Assembly (NCBI RefSeq): GCF_039543225.1 | Contig: NZ_BAABJI010000001.1 | Location: 523,193-587,192 of the forward strand | Direction of reading: 5' to 3' | Source: Mucilaginibacter defluvii | Lineage (GTDB): Bacteria; Bacteroidota; Bacteroidia; Sphingobacteriales; Sphingobacteriaceae | Length of the DNA: 64,000 nt | In this document: one piece after another, positions 59,087 through 64,000 of the stretch | How positions within the stretch are numbered: position 1 is the stretch's first letter | Layout of the letters: each line of letters starts with the position of its first letter | Translations under genes and position numbers: made by a program | Notes under the pieces: model-generated | Told to the model about the DNA's origin: nothing | The model's input: the letters and a program-made list of their open reading frames with translations, nothing else | The model's database searches: none

Positions 59087-61330
59087 ATGATCATTATGGC
59101 GGCACATAGTTTAAAAACACAAACCTTCCCGGTAACGGGCATGAGTTGTGCGGTCTGTGCAGGCAGTGTTGAAAGCATGGTAGGCGCGCAGCAAGGTGTT
59201 AAGGAAGCTGCCGTAAATTATGCCGCCCAAACCCTCAAGGTTACTTATAACGATGCCGAGGTAAACCCTGTAGCCATGCAAAAGGCGGTTCAATCCATCG
59301 GGTACGACCTGATAGTAGATACCGAGAACGCGACCGAAAAGCAGGCCGAAGCGCGGCAGGATCATTATAAAAAACTGAAAAATAATTTTATTTACGCGGC
59401 TATATTAACATTGCCTGTGGTGGTAATCGGTATGTTTTTGATGGATATGCCGTATGCCAATTACATTATGCTGGTGCTAAGCGCGCCGGTGTTGTTTGTG
59501 GCTGGTCGCGCATTTTTTGTGAACGCGTTTAAGCAGGCATCGCACGGCAAAGCTAATATGGATACGCTGGTGGCCATGAGCACCGGCATCGCTTTTCTAT
59601 TCAGCCTGTTCAATACTTTTTATCCTGAGTTTTGGCACAGGCAGGGTTTACATCCGCATGTGTATTATGAGGCTGCTTCGGTAGTTATCGTGTTTATTAT
59701 GCTGGGTAAACTGCTGGAAGAAAAAGCCAAATCGAACACCTCATCGGCCATAAAAAAACTGATGGGCTTGCAACCCAATACGGTTATAGTGTTAAAGAAT
59801 GAGGCAGAGGTTGTACAGCCGCTTGCCGAAGTGAATGTTGGCGACATCATCATGGTTAAACCCGGCGAAAAGGTAGCGGTGGATGGCACGGTGACCGATG
59901 GCAATTCTTTTATTGACGAAAGCATGGTCAGCGGGGAGCCGGTGCCGGTTGAAAAACAAACAGGCGATAAGGTGCTGGCCGGTACCATCAACCAAAAAGG
60001 CAGCTTCCGTTTCCGGGCCGAAAAGGTAGGGGGCGATACCATGCTGGCGCACATCATAAAAATGGTGCAGGATGCCCAGGGCTCAAAAGCGCCAGTACAA
60101 AAACTGGTTGATAAAATCGCGGGCATATTTGTGCCCGTGGTAATTGGCATTGCCCTGTTAAGTTTTGCTGTTTGGCTGATAGCTGGTGGGCAGCACGCCT
60201 TAACGCATGGCTTAATGGCCTTGGTTACCGTGCTTGTTATTGCCTGCCCCTGCGCGTTGGGTTTAGCCACGCCAACCGCTATTATGGTGGGCGTAGGCAA
60301 AGGTGCCGAAGAAGGTATTTTAATAAAAGATGCCGAGGCGCTTGAACAAGGTCACAAGGTAAACGCTATCGTATTTGATAAAACAGGTACCCTCACCGTA
60401 GGTAAACCCGAGGTGAGCGAGTTGTTATGGAGCGATGCCGTTTCGGATAATATCTCAATCTTTAAAAGCATCTTTCTTAGCTTGGAGAAGCAATCCGAAC
60501 ACCCCTTAGCCGGAGCTATTGTGGCGTTTGATGATTTGAAAGATTCTTCAACTATTAAGCTTGATACTTTTGAGAGCATAACCGGTCGTGGTGTACAGGC
60601 AGCATATAACGGCGTAACGTATTATGCAGGCAGTCATAAACTGGTAGCCGAAAAACAGATCGTTGTGCCGGCTGACCTGGACGAGGCTATAGCCCGTTTT
60701 AAGGATGATGCCAAAACCGTTATCTACTTTGCTGATGGCAGGCAGGTGCTGGCCATTGCTGCTATCAGCGATGTTATAAAGGACGGATCGGCTGAGGCGA
60801 TCCAGCAACTAACCCGGCAGGGCATTGAGGTATACATGCTTACCGGCGATAACCAGCAAACCGCAGCCGCCATTGCTAGGCAGGCCGGTATTAAACATTA
60901 CCAGGCTGATGTATTGCCATCAGATAAAGCCGGTTTTATAAAACAATTGCAACAGCAGGGTAAAATTGTAGCCATGGCGGGCGATGGAATTAATGACAGC
61001 CAGGCGCTGGCGCAGGCTGATGTAAGCATAGCCATGGGTAAAGGCACCGATATTGCCATGGATGTAGCTAAAATAACCCTTGTATCGTCTGATCTTAGGC
61101 AGGTGCCAAAGGCTCTGAGATTATCACGCTTAACGGTGAAAGCCATACGGCAAAACCTGTTTTGGGCATTTATTTATAACCTGATCGGCATACCCATAGC
61201 CGCCGGTATACTATACCCGGTTAACGGTTTTTTACTTAACCCGATGATAGCGGGTGCTGCCATGGCTTTAAGTTCGGTATCGGTAGTGAGCAATAGCCTG
61301 CGGTTAAAATTTTCAAAACTCTATATTTAA
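59087..61330 (+). CDS. copA: Copper-exporting P1B-type ATPase
   Basis: It pumps Cu+ out of the cytoplasm using ATP. The 747-aa protein has one N-terminal HMA domain (GMSCAVCAG, Cys21/Cys24), eight TM segments, the transport motif CPC (Cys387-Cys389) and the phosphorylation site DKTGTLT (Asp431). GEPVPVEK and GDGINDSQALAQADV mark the actuator and nucleotide domains, and the HP motif is in SEHPLA. Its CxxC and CPC fit Cu+, but other soft metals are possible. It is the first gene of a three-gene operon; an ATG at 59096 is an alternative start. Confidence 0.96.
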   Translation: MIIMAAHSLKTQTFPVTGMSCAVCAGSVESMVGAQQGVKEAAVNYAAQTLKVTYNDAEVNPVAMQKAVQSIGYDLIVDTENATEKQAEARQDHYKKLKNNFIYAAILTLPVVVIGMFLMDMPYANYIMLVLSAPVLFVAGRAFFVNAFKQASHGKANMDTLVAMSTGIAFLFSLFNTFYPEFWHRQGLHPHVYYEAASVVIVFIMLGKLLEEKAKSNTSSAIKKLMGLQPNTVIVLKNEAEVVQPLAEVNVGDIIMVKPGEKVAVDGTVTDGNSFIDESMVSGEPVPVEKQTGDKVLAGTINQKGSFRFRAEKVGGDTMLAHIIKMVQDAQGSKAPVQKLVDKIAGIFVPVVIGIALLSFAVWLIAGGQHALTHGLMALVTVLVIACPCALGLATPTAIMVGVGKGAEEGILIKDAEALEQGHKVNAIVFDKTGTLTVGKPEVSELLWSDAVSDNISIFKSIFLSLEKQSEHPLAGAIVAFDDLKDSSTIKLDTFESITGRGVQAAYNGVTYYAGSHKLVAEKQIVVPADLDEAIARFKDDAKTVIYFADGRQVLAIAAISDVIKDGSAEAIQQLTRQGIEVYMLTGDNQQTAAAIARQAGIKHYQADVLPSDKAGFIKQLQQQGKIVAMAGDGINDSQALAQADVSIAMGKGTDIAMDVAKITLVSSDLRQVPKALRLSRLTVKAIRQNLFWAFIYNLIGIPIAAGILYPVNGFLLNPMIAGAAMALSSVSVVSNSLRLKFSKLYI

Positions 61331-61348
61331 TTTTGTTATTCAACATAT

Positions 61349-61561
61349 ATGGAAACGCTAAAATTCAAAACCAATATAAAATGCGGTGGCTGTATAGCTG
61401 CTGTAACCCCTGCGTTAAACAGCCTTAAAGGTGTTAAAGACTGGCAGGTAGATGTAGCCACGCCCGAAAAGGTGCTGACCATAAACAGTGATGATACGCT
61501 ATCCGAGCAAGCCATTATAGCCGCTCTTAAAGAAAAAGGCTATCAGGCCGAAAGCATTTAA
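61349..61561 (+). CDS. Small copper chaperone (HMA protein, CopZ-like)
   Basis: The 70-aa protein is a single heavy-metal-associated domain with metal-binding CxxC in NIKCGGCIAAV (Cys12/Cys15). It would deliver Cu+ to CopA or buffer copper. It begins 18 bases after copA and ends 7 bases before the AraC-like gene, so all three are one operon. The usual MTCxxC motif is replaced by IKCGGC, common in Bacteroidota versions. Confidence 0.92.
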   Translation: METLKFKTNIKCGGCIAAVTPALNSLKGVKDWQVDVATPEKVLTINSDDTLSEQAIIAALKEKGYQAESI

Positions 61562-61568
61562 ATTAAGC

Positions 61569-62132
61569 ATGGTGCTGCACATTAAAAATATGGTTTGTGA
61601 TCGCTGCATCCTCGTTGTTCGGCAGCAACTGGAAAGCCTGGGCTTTGCGGTTACTGATATTGACCTGGGCAGTGCTACCGTACAGCCCGAACCGGATGCT
61701 GCCGCGCTTGCTGCCATTGCATCCGCATTAAAAGTATTAGGTTTTGAGCTGATAGATAACGAGAAGGACAAACTGGTTGAACGCATTAAAAACCTGATCA
61801 TTGAAAAGGTGCACCATAGCGACCTAGCCGAGCAGCAGGTAAACTTTTCGGCTTACCTGGCTGATCATTTGCATAAGGATTACGGACAACTTAGCCGCCA
61901 GTTTTCGGACAGTGAAGATACCACCATCGAAAAATTTATCATCCAGCAAAAAATTGAAAAGGTAAAGGAGCTGCTTGAATACGGCGAACTCAACCTGAAC
62001 GAGATTGCATGGAAAATGGGATACAGTAGCAGCGCGCACCTTTCCGCACAGTTTAAAGCGGTTACCGGTTTAACGCCAAGCCAGTTTAAAAGTAACGGCA
62101 AGGGCAGGCGTAAAGCGTTAGATAAAATATAA
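61569..62132 (+). CDS. AraC-family regulator with an N-terminal HMA-like domain
   Basis: The 187-aa protein has an N-terminal HMA-like region (residues 1-65) with a metal-binding-type motif MVCDRC (Cys10/Cys13), then a linker, and a C-terminal AraC helix-turn-helix domain (about 100-187) including IAWKMGYSSSAHLSAQFKAVTG. This is a plausible direct copper sensor and regulator of its own operon. It follows the chaperone by 7 bases. The HMA-AraC combination occurs in other Bacteroidota copper loci, but I know of no characterised example; the sensing role is inference. Confidence 0.87.
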   Translation: MVLHIKNMVCDRCILVVRQQLESLGFAVTDIDLGSATVQPEPDAAALAAIASALKVLGFELIDNEKDKLVERIKNLIIEKVHHSDLAEQQVNFSAYLADHLHKDYGQLSRQFSDSEDTTIEKFIIQQKIEKVKELLEYGELNLNEIAWKMGYSSSAHLSAQFKAVTGLTPSQFKSNGKGRRKALDKI

Positions 62133-62138
62133 GTTGGT

Positions 62139-62735
62139 TTATTTAGCCATGCGGGTCAATGCCTGTTTAATCAGCTCCAGGCCACCATCAGAGTAAGGCA
62201 GTTGCAGGGCAAAGGCATGGCCGTGCGCATCCATCTTTAAAAGAGATTTGTACAGGATGTTCACCATCTTATCCGGGTCGCCCTCGTATTTTTTTCGGAA
62301 ATCTTCATACTGATATTCAAGGAAAACAAGGCAGAGCGCGTTCTCCATGGTTTGTACATCCGCGTCAACCTTAATACGTTTCTTTAGGATGATTTCGCTC
62401 ACACGGGCAATTTGTTCGTCGCTATAACCGGCCTGCTGCATTAGCTGGGCGGTAACAGTAGCATGATGCTGAGCAAGGTCTTTACGCCATTTCAAGTATG
62501 GTTCACGCCCTTCGGGATAACTCTCGCGGGGCATCTCCCAGCGGCCAATGTGCTGGCTGCGCGATGCTAAAAGCAGTTCCTCACCGGCCTCAGGCTGTAA
62601 TTTTAGTACCCAATCATACAATCGTAAAGCATAAGCATACTCAACCGGGTAAGTAGTGCTGTCCCATTCCAGTGTACGCGGGTCGTGCATGTTATATTCG
62701 TCAAATAACCGGAATGCTTCTTTTAAGTTGCTCAT
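62139..62735 (-). CDS. DUF4202-family protein
   Basis: The 198-aa protein (ATG 62735) begins MSNLKEAFRLFDEYNMHDP, and RSQHIGRWEMPRESYPEGR and YLKWRKDLAQHHA fit DUF4202, a mostly helical family with conserved His residues that may be a metal-dependent phosphohydrolase-like (HD-like) protein. The function is unknown. The ORF could start at 62765, overlapping the TetR gene by 4 bases. It converges with the copper operon, and 26 bases separate it from the TetR gene. Confidence 0.84.
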   Translation of the reverse strand: MSNLKEAFRLFDEYNMHDPRTLEWDSTTYPVEYAYALRLYDWVLKLQPEAGEELLLASRSQHIGRWEMPRESYPEGREPYLKWRKDLAQHHATVTAQLMQQAGYSDEQIARVSEIILKKRIKVDADVQTMENALCLVFLEYQYEDFRKKYEGDPDKMVNILYKSLLKMDAHGHAFALQLPYSDGGLELIKQALTRMAK

Positions 62736-62761
62736 AGCGCAAATTAACATTTTAAGCAGGA

Positions 62762-63343
62762 TCAATCCAATACAGAGAGGGTGGTATTGATAATATCGTC
62801 AAAAAACGCCTTGTCGGTACTTGATTTTGCCAGCACTTGTATGCCCTTAACGGCGTTGTATAAAAAGCGGGCCAGCGCCCTTGCATCCTGTTTACTGGTA
62901 ATCTCGCCGCGTTCCTGCCCTTTTTTTATAGCGATGTAAAAGCTCTCCTCAGTGCGCTGCTCGGTTTTGCAAACAATATCTCGGACCTCTGTATCATGCG
63001 GAGCAACCTCTACCTCGGCATTCACCATAAAACAGCCCTTTTGTTGCTCGTCGCTTAAAAGCGCGGTTGCGGTGTACTCCAGCATCTGGCGGATGGCTTG
63101 CCTGGCAGGTACCGGGCTGTTAGCTATATCGCACATGTGTTTACCACCCGCGTTTTGGTAATGCTCAAGCGCCTTTATATAAAGCGTGTGCTTATCGCCA
63201 TAGGTATCGTACAGGCTCGAGCGGCTTATGCCCAGGGCATCCACCAAATCCTGCATAGATGTAGCATTGTACCCCTTATGCCAAAATGTGCATACGGCTT
63301 TTTTTAATACCTCTTCTTCATCAAAATCTTTACTACGTGCCAT
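62762..63343 (-). CDS. TetR/AcrR-family transcriptional regulator
   Basis: The 193-aa protein has an N-terminal TetR HTH (about 10-55, with GYNATSMQDLVDALGISRSS and YDTYGDKHTLY) and a C-terminal ligand-binding domain of the TetR_C type. It lies downstream of an SDR gene and upstream of DUF4202 on the same strand, and probably regulates the SDR gene. A perfect 10-bp palindrome lies 10 bases upstream of its ATG. Confidence 0.92.
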   Translation of the reverse strand: MARSKDFDEEEVLKKAVCTFWHKGYNATSMQDLVDALGISRSSLYDTYGDKHTLYIKALEHYQNAGGKHMCDIANSPVPARQAIRQMLEYTATALLSDEQQKGCFMVNAEVEVAPHDTEVRDIVCKTEQRTEESFYIAIKKGQERGEITSKQDARALARFLYNAVKGIQVLAKSSTDKAFFDDIINTTLSVLD

Positions 63344-63352
63344 AACCGAAAA

Positions 63353-63378
63353 AGCTTTGCCCTTTAATGGGCAAAGCT
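63353..63378. promoter_or_regulatory. Palindrome between the SDR and TetR genes
   Basis: AGCTTTGCCC (63353-63362) and GGGCAAAGCT (63369-63378) with a 6-base spacer lie 10 bases upstream of the TetR start. It may be a TetR operator or, with the following T-rich stretch on the minus strand, an attenuator. Confidence 0.6.
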
Positions 63379-63404
63379 AATTTATTTTTATATTAAATGT
63401 TTAA

Positions 63405-63432
63405 CAGCCGTATATATAACCTGTTTTACGGC
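63405..63432 (-). terminator. Weak hairpin after the SDR gene
   Basis: AGCCGT and ACGGCT pair around a 16-base spacer just after the SDR stop, followed on the minus strand by AT-rich sequence. It is a weak candidate terminator. Confidence 0.4.
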
Positions 63433-63441
63433 TGCCGCTGT

Positions 63442-64000
63442 TTAGCGTACGCCGCCGCTAACTATTAATATTTCGCCGGTTAACCAACGTGAATCGTCTG
63501 ATGCCAGGAATACGGCAACAGGTGCAATATCATCCGGCTGACCGATACGACCGAGCGGTGTGGTTTTTGTAACTTCGTGGTGCATATCGCTACCGATCAA
63601 ACCTGCAGTATGGGTGCCTTCGGTTTCAACCATACCTGGGTTGATGGAGTTAACGCGGATGTTTTTAGGGCCAAGCTCTTTTGAAAGTACTTTGGTAATC
63701 GCTTCAACAGCGCTTTTGGTAGCGGTATAAATTACACTGCCCGGCATATTCAGGTTGGTAATGGTTGAGCCGATGTTGATGATGCTGCCACCACTCTCGC
63801 CGAAGCTTTTAACCGCTGCCTGGCTGGCTTGCAATAAGCCCAATACGTTGATGTTGAACTGGCGATGATACTCGTTCGCATCAAAATCTTCAATCGAACC
63901 AAAGTTGTATACACCGGCATTGTTTACCAGTATATCAACCTGGCCATAGGCTTGTATGGTTTCGGCAAACAGGCGTTCAACATCCTCGGCTTTGGCTACG
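63442..64000 (-). CDS. SDR-family oxidoreductase, 5' end beyond the window
   Basis: The frame is open to the edge; its N-terminal part lies outside. Visible motifs are ILVNNAGVYNFGSIEDFD, the catalytic Ser in INIGSTITN, and Tyr/Lys in YTATKSAVEAI, followed by INPGMVETEG and the C-terminal SGGVR. It is a classical SDR (FabG-like). The TetR gene 98 bases downstream on the same strand suggests regulation. Substrate unknown. Confidence 0.92.
   Translation of the reverse strand, partial: VAKAEDVERLFAETIQAYGQVDILVNNAGVYNFGSIEDFDANEYHRQFNINVLGLLQASQAAVKSFGESGGSIINIGSTITNLNMPGSVIYTATKSAVEAITKVLSKELGPKNIRVNSINPGMVETEGTHTAGLIGSDMHHEVTKTTPLGRIGQPDDIAPVAVFLASDDSRWLTGEILIVSGGVR

Overview
The window looks like a chromosomal segment of a member of the Bacteroidota, most likely family Sphingobacteriaceae (Mucilaginibacter/Pedobacter type). 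The reasons are promoters of the Bacteroidota form TTTG-N(17-20)-TAnnTTTG, near absence of Shine-Dalgarno sequences, gliding-type Gld transporter genes, DUF4394 and DUF4397 lipoproteins, a eukaryote-like single-chain glycyl-tRNA synthetase, and multi-domain GH43 enzymes. The genus is an inference from gene content; no rRNA is present.

Layout. 1-0.45 kb: the 5' end of a tyrosine recombinase runs off the left edge beside the 3' end of a tRNA-Asp gene, a classic genomic-island boundary. 0.75-3.7 kb: ketodeoxygluconate kinase and aldolase, then an Rrf2 regulator and an NAD(P)-binding oxidoreductase that share the same 23-bp operator. 3.7-12 kb: housekeeping genes (sucD, msrB, HIT, greA, a 2-hydroxyacid dehydrogenase, ksgA, pdxA) and a toxin-antitoxin pair whose toxin is frameshifted. 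12.1-17 kb: the fatty-acid cluster yceD-rpmF-plsX-fabH-accB-accC. 17-30 kb: tatC, rpiB, an M28 peptidase, a LutB-like Fe-S protein, an antiporter, a UPF0104 protein, the two agmatine-to-putrescine enzymes, and a duplicated DUF4394 lipoprotein. 30-41 kb: glyS, gldA, an outer-membrane barrel, a fused gldF-gldG, dnaN, DUF4397 lipoproteins, DedA and a phospholipase C-like protein. 41-52 kb: rpsT, radC, comF, rlmN, an amidohydrolase, topoisomerase IV subunit B, and a minus-strand chain holding ftcD, DUF6157, an ankyrin protein and a HipA-like kinase overlapping DUF3037. 52.6-64 kb: an S9 peptidase, a 1166-residue GH43 protein, a copper operon (P-type ATPase, small chaperone, HMA-AraC regulator), DUF4202, TetR and an SDR cut by the right edge.

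The genes are mostly ordinary. The unusual content is between them. (1) A two-module structured repeat, here called M1 and M2, fills the two largest gaps (32.1-32.6 and 58.6-59.0 kb); the M1 hairpin differs between copies by paired, compensating substitutions. (2) Two copies of a long perfect hairpin, 26 and 29 bp per arm, lie 3.3 kb apart and also show a compensatory change. (3) At least seven gene boundaries carry short imperfect word repeats, each with a different word, and several of them supply or abut the start or stop codon. All of these were found by eye; no alignment, folding or database search was run.
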